Shown piece after piece: positions 22,027-32,796 of a stretch of 64,000 nt of DNA (the stretch's first letter is position 1; every line of letters begins with the position of its first letter). The notes under the pieces were generated by a model. It was not told where the DNA came from and ran no database searches. It saw only the letters and a program-made list of their open reading frames with translations. The position numbers were made by a program, and so were the translations under genes. Origin of the DNA: Francisella frigiditurris (lineage in GTDB: Bacteria > Pseudomonadota > Gammaproteobacteria > Francisellales > Francisellaceae); the NCBI RefSeq assembly GCF_001880225.1, contig NZ_CP009654.1, positions 930,001 to 994,000 of the forward strand, written 5' to 3'.

Positions 22027-22950
22027 TTATATTTCAGATAAACTATCTACAGTATTTGTATCTTTGGTTATTAGGTTTTTATCAATTCTTTTAATTAGTC
22101 CACATAAAACCTTGTTGGGACCACATTCTATTATTTCATTAACTCCTAGCTCAACTAATTTTTCTATTGATTGGGTCCATAATACTGGCTTATAAAGTTG
22201 TTTGATAATAGTAGCTTTAATTTCTTTTACATCTGAATGAGAGCTGGCATCAACGTTTTGTATTATTGCTGATGAAGGATTTTTAAAGTTAACTTTATTT
22301 AACTCTTGTTCAAACTTGTTGGCAGCATCTTTCATAAGAGAACAGTGAGATGGCACGCTAACAGCTAATATTTGTGCTCTTTTTGCACCTTTTTCTTTCG
22401 CTAAGCTATTAGCTTTTTCAACAGCAACAGTTTCTCCAGAGATAACTACCTGGCCTGTTGAATTAAAATTTGCAGCTTCAACAGTTCCTATGCTTGATGC
22501 TTCTTTACAGCATGCTATAACATCATCATTTGATAAGCCTAAAATTGCACTCATAGAGCAGTCTTTATCTGTAACAGCATTTTGCATAAATTGTCCGCGC
22601 TTTGAAACAAGTTGTAAAGCGTCTCTATATGAAATACATTCCGCAGCTAATAGTGCTGTGTATTCACCAAGACTATGTCCTGCAAAATATTCGATATTTA
22701 AATTTGGTTTCTGTTCTTTTAGAACTTTAAAAATAGCATAACTTGTAGCTAACAGGGCTGGTTGAGTATATTCTGTTTGTCCTAGCTTCTGCTCATCATT
22801 TTGAATTATGTTCCAAAGGTCATAACCTAAATGTTCTTTCGCCTCATCTATAGTAGATTTAAAAGTAGGAAAATTATTGTAATAATCTTGTAGCATTCCT
22901 AATTTTTGTGAACCTTGTCCAGGAAATACAATGGCAATTTTTTGAGACAT
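22027..22950 (-). CDS. fabD: Malonyl-CoA:ACP transacylase
   Basis: Transfers malonyl from CoA to ACP. VFPGQGSQ is at the N-terminus and the nucleophile Ser is in GHSLGEYTAL; SVPSHCSLM carries the catalytic His. 307 residues, typical. AAAGGAG precedes the ATG. Position between fabH and fabG is the standard one. Confidence 0.96.
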   Translation of the reverse strand: MSQKIAIVFPGQGSQKLGMLQDYYNNFPTFKSTIDEAKEHLGYDLWNIIQNDEQKLGQTEYTQPALLATSYAIFKVLKEQKPNLNIEYFAGHSLGEYTALLAAECISYRDALQLVSKRGQFMQNAVTDKDCSMSAILGLSNDDVIACCKEASSIGTVEAANFNSTGQVVISGETVAVEKANSLAKEKGAKRAQILAVSVPSHCSLMKDAANKFEQELNKVNFKNPSSAIIQNVDASSHSDVKEIKATIIKQLYKPVLWTQSIEKLVELGVNEIIECGPNKVLCGLIKRIDKNLITKDTNTVDSLSEI

Positions 22951-23000
22951 AGTTTTACTCCTTTTATAAATATTATTTAAAGAAATTTATATTAAGACAA

Positions 23001-23972
23001 TTATATTTTAGCAATGAAGCCACCCCAAACGAAACCAGCACCAAATGCCTCTGAAATTATTGTATCGCCTGGTTTAATGAGTTTATTTTTAATAGCAAAG
23101 TCTAATGCTAGAGGTATCGATGCGGCAGAGGTATTGCCATGGTCTTTTAACGTGGTCACTACTTTAGACATAGGCATATTGATTTTATTTGCCGTAGCAT
23201 TTAGTATTCTATAGTTTGCTTGATGGGGCACTAACCAATCAATATCTTTTGCTTCAATACCTGCATCATTAATTAATTCATCAGCTAATGAAGAGAGTCT
23301 TGAAACAGCAGATTTAAAAACCTTATTCCCTTCCATAAATAGATGTGCGTCTGCAGTAAAAGGAGCTCCTCGTTCTTTAGGTAGGTTACTTCCTACTTTT
23401 AGCATTTCTATGCAAGATCCATCTGTGAAAAGTAAAGATGAAAGTATCTTTTTTTCGTTGCTTGCTGACACAACAACAGCTCCAGCTCCATCACCAAAAA
23501 GAACGCAAGTTGATCTATCAGACCAATCTAAAACTCTAGTCATTCTCTCTGATCCAATAACTAAAATGTTTTTGGCAATATTATTTTCGATATATTGTTT
23601 TGCAATATCTAAAGCATATACAAAGCCACTACAAGCTGCGCTTACGTCAAAACATCTTATTTTAAAATTATTGATTTCTAGTTGGGTTTGAACCATGGAT
23701 GCAGTTGATGGCATGATGTGGTCTGCCGTACTTGTGGCAACTATAATTGCATCTATGTCTTGGGCAGAAATATTAGAAGCTTTTAATGCTTCTTTTGCTG
23801 CTTCAGTAGCCATAAATGTAGTTGTTTCTTTTTCATCTGCGCAGTGACGATTTTCAATTCCAACTCTTTGTTTAATCCATTCATCAGATGTGTCAACAAA
23901 TTTACTAATATCTTCGTTAGAGAGTATTTTTTTAGGTAAATAGCTTCCTGTGCCAAGTATTTGTGCAAACAT
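23001..23972 (-). CDS. fabH: 3-oxoacyl-ACP synthase III
   Basis: Initiates fatty-acid synthesis by condensing acetyl-CoA with malonyl-ACP. The catalytic Cys lies in DVSAACSGF, His in WLVPHQANYRI and Asn in DHGNTSAAS. 323 residues. AGGAT precedes the ATG. It follows plsX by 74 bases and precedes fabD by 50 bases. Confidence 0.96.
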   Translation of the reverse strand: MFAQILGTGSYLPKKILSNEDISKFVDTSDEWIKQRVGIENRHCADEKETTTFMATEAAKEALKASNISAQDIDAIIVATSTADHIMPSTASMVQTQLEINNFKIRCFDVSAACSGFVYALDIAKQYIENNIAKNILVIGSERMTRVLDWSDRSTCVLFGDGAGAVVVSASNEKKILSSLLFTDGSCIEMLKVGSNLPKERGAPFTADAHLFMEGNKVFKSAVSRLSSLADELINDAGIEAKDIDWLVPHQANYRILNATANKINMPMSKVVTTLKDHGNTSAASIPLALDFAIKNKLIKPGDTIISEAFGAGFVWGGFIAKI

Positions 23973-24046
23973 TTTAAGTATCCTATTTTTAGCTTAAAAA
24001 AGGTTGAATGAAAACCTTAGAAAATAATTATACACTAATTTTAATA

Positions 24047-25093
24047 TTAAAGAACTTTTTCTAGAGAATCTTGAATTGTTTTAGGAATGTTGAATTTTAT
24101 TTCTTTTACAGCTTCATAGATAGCTGTTTCAAAGGCATTAGCAGTGGCTCCACCGTGGCTTTTTACAACTATTCCTGTTAAACCAAGTAAGGAAGCGCCA
24201 TTGAAGCTATCTAAGTTGAGACCTTTCTTTATTTTTCTAAATATAGGCATAGAAGTAAGCATTGAAAGTTTCACAAATATAGAGCTGTCATTAACAACTT
24301 TTCTTATTAAAGATTCTACAAGTTTTAGAGAGCCTTCCATTGTTTTTAATGAAACATTACCCACAAAACCATCACAAACAATTACATCTGTTTCATCATC
24401 AAATAAATGATTACCTTCAATGTAACCATTGTAGTTTATAAAATCACAGGCTTGTAATAATTTTGATGCATTCTTTATGTTGTCTAGACCTTTCATCTCT
24501 TCCTCACCTATGTTCAAAAGAGATACTCGAGGTTCAGCAATTGCTTTTGAGCTAGCAGCTAATATTGAGCCCATTATCGCAAACTGGAATAGTTGTTCAG
24601 AAGAGCAGACTACGTTAGCACCTAGGTCAAGCATATATGTGCGACTAATTTTTTTTGTTTTTTTATTATAAGCAGGTAAAGCATATACTATAGCTGGACG
24701 ATCTACACCATTTATTGTTTTTAGAACAAACTTTGATATAGCCATTAAAGCACCAGTGTTTCCAGCGCTTACGCAAGCATCAACGGATCCATCTTTAACT
24801 AGATTGACAGCGACTCTCATTGAAGAATCTTTCTTTTTTCTAACAGCTAAAGAAGGTGATTCATCCATGCCAACAGTTTCACTGGCGTGGTGAATAGCTA
24901 TTCTTTGTAAGATAGGAAGCTTAATTCTTTTAGCTTTAGAATATCTGTCTAGAGCTCGTTTAACCTTATGATGATCACCAACTAAGACGACACTAAGATT
25001 TTGATCTTTTTTTACTGCTTCTAATACTGCAGGTATTGTCGTATTAAGTCCGTTGTCGCCGCCCATGGCATCAATTGATATTTTGTAGCCCAT
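24047..25093 (-). CDS. plsX: Phosphate acyltransferase
   Basis: Makes acyl-phosphate from acyl-ACP for phospholipid synthesis. Family signatures include SIDAMGGDNG at the N-terminus, VSAGNTGALMA, and the C-terminal GLTGIVVKSHGGA segment. 348 residues. Located between rpmF and fabH as in many gammaproteobacteria, linking ribosome-protein and lipid genes. Confidence 0.95.
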   Translation of the reverse strand: MGYKISIDAMGGDNGLNTTIPAVLEAVKKDQNLSVVLVGDHHKVKRALDRYSKAKRIKLPILQRIAIHHASETVGMDESPSLAVRKKKDSSMRVAVNLVKDGSVDACVSAGNTGALMAISKFVLKTINGVDRPAIVYALPAYNKKTKKISRTYMLDLGANVVCSSEQLFQFAIMGSILAASSKAIAEPRVSLLNIGEEEMKGLDNIKNASKLLQACDFINYNGYIEGNHLFDDETDVIVCDGFVGNVSLKTMEGSLKLVESLIRKVVNDSSIFVKLSMLTSMPIFRKIKKGLNLDSFNGASLLGLTGIVVKSHGGATANAFETAIYEAVKEIKFNIPKTIQDSLEKVL

Positions 25094-25147
25094 AAGTTAT
25101 ATCTCTTCCTAGTTATCTACTAAATAAAATTAAGGTTTTAATTAATA

Positions 25148-25330
25148 TTAGTCTTCTGACTTGGTATTTACAACTTTTTTACCTTTGTAAAAGCCGTTAG
25201 GAGAAATATGATGTCTTAAGTGTAATTCTCCCGTAGCTTTGTCAGTCGATAGAGTGCTAGATTTTAGTGCATCATGAGATCTTCTCATGTCTCTTCTTGA
25301 TCTGCTTTTTTTAACCTGTTGTACAGCCAT
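25148..25330 (-). CDS. rpmF: 50S ribosomal protein L32
   Basis: A 60-residue basic protein opening [20 protein letters not shown], the L32 signature. It has no zinc-binding cysteines, so it is the zinc-independent type. GGAGG precedes the ATG. Lies 53 bases downstream of yceD and 54 bases upstream of plsX, the conserved order. Confidence 0.95.
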   Translation of the reverse strand: MAVQQVKKSRSRRDMRRSHDALKSSTLSTDKATGELHLRHHISPNGFYKGKKVVNTKSED

Positions 25331-25383
25331 TTTAAAATCCTCCGATTTTTAATATAAATATTTTTTTTAAATAGATAGAGATC

Positions 25384-25998
25384 TTATCGCTTCTTTAATT
25401 CTTTTAGAATATCAAAAGGATTTTCCCTTTTTTCTGAAAGATCTTCTTGTTCGCTATAGTATGAAGGTTTTTTTGACATTTTACAAGTGCTAGAGTCTTT
25501 TTTAGGAACTAGAGGTATAGCTAAAATAACTTCTTCTTTAATTATATCTCTCAAGTCAAGAATCTCTGTTTCACAAATAAAAGGCTCATATAGGTCATTT
25601 TTTAAAAATCTATCATCGTCAGTAATAGCTAATGTATTTTGAGCAAATATTTCAAATGGGAATATCTCTAATGTCATTTGGCAAATAAGATCAATAACCC
25701 CCGTAAAATTATATTTAACAGTAGGAGTAGAATTTTCTTCGAAGAAAAAGAAGTTGCAATTAAAGGTGTAGCTTCCTGAATTAATGCATCCATTTAGTTT
25801 TGTAAGATCATTTAAGGTTACTTGTAATTCTAACTCTCTTTTTTGCTTTGCAAAAATATGATAGTTAATCTTATATTTTTTATCCATTTTAGCCGTTTTT
25901 ATAAGCTTTTTAGAGTGCTGTAATTCTAGCTTAGTTTCTTGTTTTATTAAAGTTAGTGCTGTATTATTTTGCACATTAAGTTTTTTGTTTTTATTCAT
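25384..25998 (-). CDS. yceD: YceD/DUF177 family rRNA-accumulation protein
   Basis: Homologue of E. coli YceD, needed for normal 23S rRNA accumulation, in the usual place before rpmF. The C-terminal half carries the EEVILAIPLVPKKDSSTC motif and an NPFDILKELKKR tail. The annotated ATG gives 204 residues, about 30 more than E. coli. Met38 (25887) would give a 167-residue protein aligning better with the family start. Neither start has a clear ribosome-binding site. The family's usual CxxC zinc-type pair is not obvious. Confidence 0.82.
   Translation of the reverse strand: MNKNKKLNVQNNTALTLIKQETKLELQHSKKLIKTAKMDKKYKINYHIFAKQKRELELQVTLNDLTKLNGCINSGSYTFNCNFFFFEENSTPTVKYNFTGVIDLICQMTLEIFPFEIFAQNTLAITDDDRFLKNDLYEPFICETEILDLRDIIKEEVILAIPLVPKKDSSTCKMSKKPSYYSEQEDLSEKRENPFDILKELKKR
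25939..25967 (+). promoter_or_regulatory. Predicted promoter of tkt-gap-pgk-pyk-fba
   Basis: TTGTTT (25939-25944), 17-base spacer, TATTAT (25962-25967), located 55 bases before the tkt ATG. It lies inside the longest reading of the divergent yceD gene, which supports the shorter yceD start. Confidence 0.45.
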
Positions 25999-26021
25999 TT
26001 ATTATTTATAGGTAGTCAAAC

Positions 26022-28019
26022 ATGTCAATTTCTTTAGAGCAAAAATCAGTAGATGCAATAAGGTTTTTATCAATAGATTCGGTTTCAAAAGCAAATTCAG
26101 GTCACCCAGGTATGCCTATGGGGATGGCTGATATAGCTACAGTGCTATGGAAAAAGTTTTTAAACCATAATCCAGCAAATCCTAATTGGATTAATAGAGA
26201 TAGATTTATTTTATCTAATGGCCATGGATCTATGCTTTTATATTCTTTATTACATTTATCAGGGTATGATTTATCGATAGATGACTTGAAAAACTTTAGA
26301 CAGCTTCATTCAAAAACTCCAGGACATCCAGAGTATGGCTACACTCCTGGTGTTGAAACAACAACAGGCCCATTAGGACAAGGTGTTGCTAATGCTGTGG
26401 GAATGGCTTTGGGAGAAAAGTTGTTGGCAGATAAATTTAATGTAGAAGGAAGTAATATTATAGATCATTATACTTATGTATTTCTTGGTGATGGGTGCTT
26501 GATGGAAGGAGTTTCTCATGAGGCTTGTTCTTTGGCTGGGACATTAGGCTTAGGCAAACTTATAGCTTTTTGGGATGATAACTCAATATCTATTGATGGC
26601 AATACGGAAAAATGGTTTACAGATAATACTCCTGAAAGATTTAGAGCTTATGGTTGGCAAGTTATAGATTCTGTAGACGGACACAATAGGAAAGATATAG
26701 AAAAAGCTATAATTAAGGCTCAAGCAGAAAAATCTAAACCAACTCTTATTTGCTGTAAAACTACTATAGGTTATGGATCTCCAACTAAAGCAGGAACTGC
26801 ATCAGTTCATGGCTCTCCATTAAATAAAGAAGAAAGAGATGCTGTGGCAGAAAAACTTGGCTGGGAGTATCCAGCTTTTGAGATTCCTTCGGAAGTATAT
26901 AATTATTGGAATTCTTGTGAAAAAGGAAATAAGTTAGAATCTGATTGGAATGTTAAGTTTAAAGCATACAAAGATAATAATATTGAAAAGTTTAATGAAT
27001 TAAATAGAGTTTTATCAAAAGATTTGACGAATGATTTAAACCAGAAAGTTGAACAATATATTAATGCGCATATAAATTTTGATAAAAAGGTTGCTACTAG
27101 AAAAGCATCGCAAATGTCTTTAGAAGTTCTTTGTCAGGAATTGCCAGAAATGTTTGGTGGCTCAGCTGATTTGACAGGATCAAACAATACTAATTGGAGT
27201 GGCTCTGTATGGTTAAATAATACAGATAAGGGTGCTAATTATTTATCTTATGGTGTTAGAGAGTTTGGTATGGCAGCTATAATGAATGGATTAAGTCTTT
27301 ATGGTGGTATCAGACCATATGGTGGAACTTTCTTAGTTTTTAGTGATTATGCTAGAAATGCGATGAGAATGAGTGCTTTAATGAAGCAACCAGTTGTTTA
27401 TGTTATGTCACATGATTCTATTGGTTTAGGAGAAGATGGACCTACTCATCAGCCAGTTGAACATATTCCTAGTTTAAGACTGATTCCTAATTTGAATGTA
27501 TGGAGACCAGCAGATGTTGTTGAAACTATGATTGCTTGGCATAGCGCTTTAAAAACTAAAACTGTTCCAAGTGTAATGGTTTTATCTAGACAAAATCTTA
27601 CTAATGTTGTTGATAGTGAAGCTAAGGCAAAGAAAGCCTATCTTGGAGGATATTTAGCGAAAGAGGCTAATGATGCAAAACTTACTATAGTTGCAACAGG
27701 ATCTGAGGTTGAGTTGGCGATTAATGTAGCAAAAGACTATGAAAAGAAAGGAATATCTATTAATGTTGCTTCAATACCTTGTTTAGAAGTTTTTGAAGAG
27801 CAGTCAGATGAGTATAAAAAATCTGTGATAAGAGATGATATTCCAGCAGTTTTTGTTGAGTTGGCACAAGCAGATCTTTGGTATAAGTATATGCCTAAGG
27901 CTGGAGGAGAGGTAAAAGGAATGACTTCTTTTGGAGAGTCTGCTCCAGCAGAAGAATTAATGAAATATTTTGGCTTTACAGTAGATAATTTAGTAAAAAT
28001 CATTGCTAAATATATATAA
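26022..28019 (+). CDS. tkt: Transketolase
   Basis: Thiamine-diphosphate enzyme moving two-carbon units between pentose-phosphate and glycolytic sugars. 665 residues, full length. Seen: SGHPGMPMG at the N-terminus, the ThDP motif GDGCLMEG ... DDNSISIDG, and the C-terminal pyrimidine domain with [13 protein letters not shown] and [17 protein letters not shown]. First gene of an operon that continues with gap, pgk, pyk and fba, each preceded by a good ribosome-binding site. Confidence 0.96.
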   Translation: MSISLEQKSVDAIRFLSIDSVSKANSGHPGMPMGMADIATVLWKKFLNHNPANPNWINRDRFILSNGHGSMLLYSLLHLSGYDLSIDDLKNFRQLHSKTPGHPEYGYTPGVETTTGPLGQGVANAVGMALGEKLLADKFNVEGSNIIDHYTYVFLGDGCLMEGVSHEACSLAGTLGLGKLIAFWDDNSISIDGNTEKWFTDNTPERFRAYGWQVIDSVDGHNRKDIEKAIIKAQAEKSKPTLICCKTTIGYGSPTKAGTASVHGSPLNKEERDAVAEKLGWEYPAFEIPSEVYNYWNSCEKGNKLESDWNVKFKAYKDNNIEKFNELNRVLSKDLTNDLNQKVEQYINAHINFDKKVATRKASQMSLEVLCQELPEMFGGSADLTGSNNTNWSGSVWLNNTDKGANYLSYGVREFGMAAIMNGLSLYGGIRPYGGTFLVFSDYARNAMRMSALMKQPVVYVMSHDSIGLGEDGPTHQPVEHIPSLRLIPNLNVWRPADVVETMIAWHSALKTKTVPSVMVLSRQNLTNVVDSEAKAKKAYLGGYLAKEANDAKLTIVATGSEVELAINVAKDYEKKGISINVASIPCLEVFEEQSDEYKKSVIRDDIPAVFVELAQADLWYKYMPKAGGEVKGMTSFGESAPAEELMKYFGFTVDNLVKIIAKYI

Positions 28020-28033
28020 AGGAGAATAATCGA

Positions 28034-29035
28034 ATGAGAATAGCGATAAATGGATTTGGTAGAATAGGGCGTTTAGCTTTTCGTCAGATGTTTGGTAAGG
28101 AAGGAATAGAAATCGTTGCCATAAATGGATTAGCTACTTCAGAGATGGTAGCTCATTTATTAAAATATGACTCGACGCAAGGTAGATATTCTAAGTCCAA
28201 TACAGTATTTGCTAAAGATAATGCTCTTATAGTTGATGGAAAAGAAATAAATCTTTTGGGTGAGGAAGATGCTTCTAAACTACCGTGGAAAGAATTAGAT
28301 ATTGACGTTGTGTTAGAGTGTACGGGAGCTTATGTTTCAAAGGCTAAATCTCAGGCTCATATTGATGCAGGTGCTAAAAAAGTTGTGATTTCTGCCCCTG
28401 CTGGAAATGATCTTCCAACAGTCGTTTATGGAGTGAATGATGATATTTTGAAAGCTGGAGACACTATAGTTTCAGCTGCTTCATGCACTACGAACTGTTT
28501 AGCGCCGATGGCCAAAGTGTTACATGAGTTTGCTACTATAGAAAAAGGCTTCATGACGACTATCCATGCATATACGGGTGATCAAAATACTTTAGATGGT
28601 CCACATCGTAAAAATGATTTACGTCGTGCTAGAGCAGCAGCAGTAAATATCGTACCAAATTCTACTGGTGCAGCTAAAGCTATTGGTCTTGTAATTCCTG
28701 ATCTTGCTGGAAAATTAGATGGCGCTGCTCAACGTGTTCCAGTGGCAACTGGTTCACTAACAGAGCTAGTTGCTGTTGTTTCTAAAAAAGTTTCTGCTGA
28801 AGAGATTAATGCTGTAATGAAAGCTTCTTCTAGTGATTCTTTTGGTTATACTGAAGATGAGATAGTTTCTTCAGATGTTATTGGTATTACGTATGGTTCT
28901 TTATTTGATGCAACTCAGACTAAGGTTACTCCATTAGGAGATAAGTCATTAGTTAAAGTTGTGGCATGGTATGACAACGAAATGTCTTATACTGAACAAA
29001 TGGTGAAAGTAGCTGAAAAACTAGCATCTCTATAA
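28034..29035 (+). CDS. gap: Glyceraldehyde-3-phosphate dehydrogenase
   Basis: Oxidative phosphorylation of glyceraldehyde-3-phosphate with NAD+. INGFGRIGR at the N-terminus binds NAD; the nucleophile Cys151 is in [13 protein letters not shown]. 333 residues. AAGGAGAATAA before the ATG. Fifteen bases after tkt in the central-carbon operon. Confidence 0.97.
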   Translation: MRIAINGFGRIGRLAFRQMFGKEGIEIVAINGLATSEMVAHLLKYDSTQGRYSKSNTVFAKDNALIVDGKEINLLGEEDASKLPWKELDIDVVLECTGAYVSKAKSQAHIDAGAKKVVISAPAGNDLPTVVYGVNDDILKAGDTIVSAASCTTNCLAPMAKVLHEFATIEKGFMTTIHAYTGDQNTLDGPHRKNDLRRARAAAVNIVPNSTGAAKAIGLVIPDLAGKLDGAAQRVPVATGSLTELVAVVSKKVSAEEINAVMKASSSDSFGYTEDEIVSSDVIGITYGSLFDATQTKVTPLGDKSLVKVVAWYDNEMSYTEQMVKVAEKLASL

Positions 29036-29051
29036 AAAAAGGAGGTCTGAA

Positions 29052-30227
29052 ATGGACTTTTTAAGTGTGAAAGATGTTGATTTAAAAAATAAGAAAGTTG
29101 TTGTAAGAGTTGATTTTAATGTCCCAGTTAAAGATGGCAAAGTAACTAGTAAAGTCAGAATTGAAGCTGCTATTCCTACAGTTGAGTATATTCTAAAGAA
29201 AGGTGGTTCAGTTATTCTTTTATCACATTTAGGAAGACCAACTGAAAGTGAATATAATCCAGAATTTTCTTTAGAGCCAGTTGCTAAAGCATTAGAAGAA
29301 ATTATCAAAAAGCCAGTGAGGTTCGAAAAGAATTGGTTAGATGGGATTTCTATAAATGAAGGTGAAATAGTTCTTTGTGATAATGTTCGCTTTAATAAAG
29401 GTGAAAAGAAATGTGATGAAACTCTTTCTAAAAAAATGGCAGCATTAGGTGATGTGTTCGTTATGGATGCATTTGCTACAGCACATAGGGCTGAAGCTTC
29501 TACTTACGGTATTGCAAAATATGTTAAGGTTGCTTGTGCGGGACTTCTTTTAGATGCTGAGATCAAAGCTTTAGAGCTGGCATTAAAATCTCCTAAAAAG
29601 CCTATGACTGCTATAGTTGGTGGCTCAAAAGTTTCAACTAAACTATCAGTGTTACATAACCTATTAAATAAAGTTGAGACTTTAATTGTAGGTGGAGGTA
29701 TTGCCAATACTTTTATAAAGGCAGAAGGTCACAGTGTAGGTAAGTCTTTGTATGAAGAAGAACTTGTCGAAGAAGCTAAGGGTATTTTAGAAGAAGCTAA
29801 AAAGCTAGGTGTTAAGATTCCTGTTCCAGTAGATGTTAGAGTAGCAAAAGAGTTTAGTGAGTCAGCAAAAGCAACAATAAAAGATGTTTCTGAAGTAAAA
29901 GAAGATGAAATGATTTTGGATATTGGGCCTAAGTCTGAAGCAATAATAACAAAGATAGTGAACTCTTCTAAAACTATTTTATGGAATGGACCTTTAGGTG
30001 TTTTTGAGTTTGTTAATTTTGAAGAAGGAACAAAAGCTTTATCTTTAGCTATAGCTGAATCCGATGCTTTTTCTGTTGCAGGTGGAGGAGATACTATAGC
30101 CGCTATAGAGAAGTTTGATATAAAAGATAAAATCTCTTATATATCTACAGCAGGAGGCGCTTTCTTGGAATTTTTAGAAGGTAAGAAATTACCAGCAGTA
30201 GAAATACTTAAAGAAAGGTTTAAGTAG
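29052..30227 (+). CDS. pgk: Phosphoglycerate kinase
   Basis: Transfers phosphate from 1,3-bisphosphoglycerate to [15 protein letters not shown] near the N-terminus, LLSHLGRP, and the C-terminal [12 protein letters not shown] nucleotide-binding motif are intact. 391 residues. A strong AAAGGAGGT site precedes the ATG; 16 bases after gap. Confidence 0.97.
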   Translation: MDFLSVKDVDLKNKKVVVRVDFNVPVKDGKVTSKVRIEAAIPTVEYILKKGGSVILLSHLGRPTESEYNPEFSLEPVAKALEEIIKKPVRFEKNWLDGISINEGEIVLCDNVRFNKGEKKCDETLSKKMAALGDVFVMDAFATAHRAEASTYGIAKYVKVACAGLLLDAEIKALELALKSPKKPMTAIVGGSKVSTKLSVLHNLLNKVETLIVGGGIANTFIKAEGHSVGKSLYEEELVEEAKGILEEAKKLGVKIPVPVDVRVAKEFSESAKATIKDVSEVKEDEMILDIGPKSEAIITKIVNSSKTILWNGPLGVFEFVNFEEGTKALSLAIAESDAFSVAGGGDTIAAIEKFDIKDKISYISTAGGAFLEFLEGKKLPAVEILKERFK

Positions 30228-30253
30228 TTTTATAACAAAAGAGGTTTTCTAGT

Positions 30254-31690
30254 ATGAGACGAACTAAAATATTAGCGACTCTAGGTCCAGCGAGCGAGTC
30301 AAGAGAAGTTCTTAAGGCTATGATAGAAGCTGGTGTTAACGCAGTAAGATGTAACTTTTCTCATGGTACAGCAGAAGAGCATAGAAAACGAGTAGAGCTT
30401 GTTAGAGAGTTGGCAAAAGAATTAGATACATATGTTGGTATTTTAGGAGATTTGCAAGGACCTAAAATTAGGCTATCTAAATTTAAAGATGGTTCTGTGA
30501 TTATAAAAAAAGGACAGACTTTTACGTTAGATGCTAATTTGGGAGTTAATGAAGGTGATGAAAAAGCCGTTTCAATAGACTATAAAGAATTAGTTGATGA
30601 CGTTCAACCAAAAGATATATTGCTTGTTGATGATGGAAAAATTGTTTTAGAAGTAACTACAGTTGAAAATAAAAAAGTTCATTGTAAAGTGATTGTTGGT
30701 GGAAAAGTTTCAAATAATAAAGGTATTAATAAAAAAGGTGGTGGATTGACAGCACCTGCTTTGACTGATAAAGATAAAGAAGATATTAAACTTGCAGCTA
30801 TGCTTAAAGTTGATTTCTTAGCTGTTTCGTTTGTTAGAGATGGTGATGATATTAGATATGCTAGACAGCTTATTAATGATGCTGGTTGGAAGCCTGCTTT
30901 AGTAGCAAAAATTGAAAGAGCTGAAGCTGTAGAAAAAGAGAACCTTAAAGGTATTATTCAAGCTACAGATTTAGTAATGGTTGCGAGAGGCGATCTTGCT
31001 GTGGAAATAGGTGATGAAAATGTACCTGCTATACAAAAAATGATTATTAGTAAAGCAAGGCAGAATGAAAAAGCATCTATTACAGCAACTCAAATGATGG
31101 AGTCTATGATAGAGAACTCATCACCAACAAGAGCAGAAGCTTCTGATGTTGCAAATGCTGTTTTTGATGGAACTGATGCAGTAATGCTTTCTGCAGAGAC
31201 AGCAGCTGGTCAATACCCTGTGGAAACTGTAGAGTCTATGGCAAGAATATGCGATGCTGCTGAACATAGTCAGTGGACACATATTGTTAAAAAGAATAGG
31301 GTGGCAGAGTATAATCGTATTGATCATGCAGTTTCTGTAGCTGCAGTGCATATTGCAAATGATATTTCAGCTAAAGCTTTGTTGGTTTTAACTGAAGGTG
31401 GAAACACTTCAAGATGGATGTCTAGGTTGAACTCTGACTTACCAATTTATGCGCTTTCAAGAAATGCACCGACTCTTGGAGCAATGACTCTATATAGAGG
31501 AGTTATTCCAATATTTTTTGATTCTACAAGAATGTCTAAACTGTATGTTAATAGATGTGCTTGTATGGAACTTGAAAAAAGAAACTTAGTAGCGGATGGA
31601 GATCCTGTAGTATTAACAAGTGGTGATAGTATGGGAGTGCATGGAAGCACTAACAAAATTAAAGTAATAATAGCTGGACACGTTAAATAA
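30254..31690 (+). CDS. pyk: Pyruvate kinase
   Basis: Makes pyruvate and ATP from phosphoenolpyruvate. The N-terminal [10 protein letters not shown], the [12 protein letters not shown] active-site signature and the ATQMMESMI segment are clear. 478 residues, with the regulatory C-terminal domain present. Fourth gene of the tkt-gap-pgk-pyk-fba operon. Confidence 0.96.
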   Translation: MRRTKILATLGPASESREVLKAMIEAGVNAVRCNFSHGTAEEHRKRVELVRELAKELDTYVGILGDLQGPKIRLSKFKDGSVIIKKGQTFTLDANLGVNEGDEKAVSIDYKELVDDVQPKDILLVDDGKIVLEVTTVENKKVHCKVIVGGKVSNNKGINKKGGGLTAPALTDKDKEDIKLAAMLKVDFLAVSFVRDGDDIRYARQLINDAGWKPALVAKIERAEAVEKENLKGIIQATDLVMVARGDLAVEIGDENVPAIQKMIISKARQNEKASITATQMMESMIENSSPTRAEASDVANAVFDGTDAVMLSAETAAGQYPVETVESMARICDAAEHSQWTHIVKKNRVAEYNRIDHAVSVAAVHIANDISAKALLVLTEGGNTSRWMSRLNSDLPIYALSRNAPTLGAMTLYRGVIPIFFDSTRMSKLYVNRCACMELEKRNLVADGDPVVLTSGDSMGVHGSTNKIKVIIAGHVK

Positions 31691-31709
31691 AATATTAAAG
31701 GAGAGTAAG

Positions 31710-32774
31710 ATGGCTTTAGTTTCATTAAGGCAGTTGCTAGATCATGCTGCAGAGAACAATTACGGAATACCTGCATTTAATGTGAATAATCTAGAGCAGG
31801 TTAGAGCAGTTATGGAAGCGGCTGATAAGATTAATTCACCAGTAATTTTACAAGGTTCAGCTGGTGCAAGAAAATATGCTGGAGCACCTTTTATTAAACA
31901 TTTAATTGAAGCAGCAGTGGAGGAGTATCCACATATTCCAGTATGTATGCACCAAGATCATGGTACATCTCCTGATGTTTGTCAAAGATCTATTCAATTA
32001 GGATTTTCATCTGTGATGATGGACGGATCTCTAATGAGTGATGGAAAAACTCCAGCGAGTTATGAATATAATGTTGAAGTAACAAAAAGAGCAGCAGAAA
32101 TGGCTCATGCTTGTGGAGTGTCAGTTGAAGGGGAGCTTGGTTGTTTAGGTTCTTTAGAAACTGGGCAAGCAGGTGAGGAAGATGGAATTGGTGCTGAAGG
32201 GACATTATCTAAAGAGCAACTTCTAACAGACCCTGAAGAAGCAGCTGATTTTGTAAGAAAAACTAAGGTAGATGCTTTAGCTATTGCTATAGGAACAAGC
32301 CATGGTGCTTATAAGTTTACTAAGCCACCTACTGGAGATGTTTTATCAATTAAAAGAGTAAAAGAAATTCATGCAAGAATTCCAAACACTCATTTAGTAA
32401 TGCATGGCTCTTCATCAGTTCCTCAAGATTGGCTAGAAGTTATTAATACTTATGGTGGAAATATGGGTGAAACTTATGGTGTGCCGGTTGAAGAGATTGT
32501 TGAGGCAATTAAGTACGGCGTAAGAAAAGTTAATATAGACACTGATTTAAGAATGGCGGCAACAGGCGCTATAAGAAGATTCTTGGCAGAGAATCCAGCA
32601 GAGTTTGATCCAAGAAAATATCTTGCAATATCTAAAAAAGCGATGAGTGAAATATGCGAAGCTAGATATATTGCATTTGGTTCAGCAGGCCAAGCATCTA
32701 AAATTAAACCAATTTCTTTAGAAAAAATGTTTCAAAGATATGAGACTGGTGAGCTAGATCCTCAAATAAAATAA
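31710..32774 (+). CDS. fba: Fructose-bisphosphate aldolase, class II (type B)
   Basis: Zinc-dependent aldolase interconverting fructose-1,6-bisphosphate and triose phosphates. Zinc and catalytic residues occur in [14 protein letters not shown] and HGSSSVPQD; the 354-residue length and sequence fit the class IIB/CbbA subtype rather than E. coli FbaA. AAAGGAGAG precedes the ATG. In Francisella the class II aldolase has been reported to moonlight as a transcriptional regulator affecting katG and rpoA. That is published knowledge, not visible in this sequence. Confidence 0.95.
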   Translation: MALVSLRQLLDHAAENNYGIPAFNVNNLEQVRAVMEAADKINSPVILQGSAGARKYAGAPFIKHLIEAAVEEYPHIPVCMHQDHGTSPDVCQRSIQLGFSSVMMDGSLMSDGKTPASYEYNVEVTKRAAEMAHACGVSVEGELGCLGSLETGQAGEEDGIGAEGTLSKEQLLTDPEEAADFVRKTKVDALAIAIGTSHGAYKFTKPPTGDVLSIKRVKEIHARIPNTHLVMHGSSSVPQDWLEVINTYGGNMGETYGVPVEEIVEAIKYGVRKVNIDTDLRMAATGAIRRFLAENPAEFDPRKYLAISKKAMSEICEARYIAFGSAGQASKIKPISLEKMFQRYETGELDPQIK

Positions 32775-32796
32775 TCTTTCAAATTCTTTTTAAGTT

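Noticed and set aside
21567-22094. 175-codon open frame opposite fabG and the fabD end
   Set aside because: It is complementary to two conserved genes, has no recognisable domain and no initiation signals; a shadow frame.
31447-31776. 109-codon frame on the minus strand across the pyk-fba junction
   Set aside because: It lies antisense to two certain genes and their ribosome-binding site, with no motif; treated as chance.
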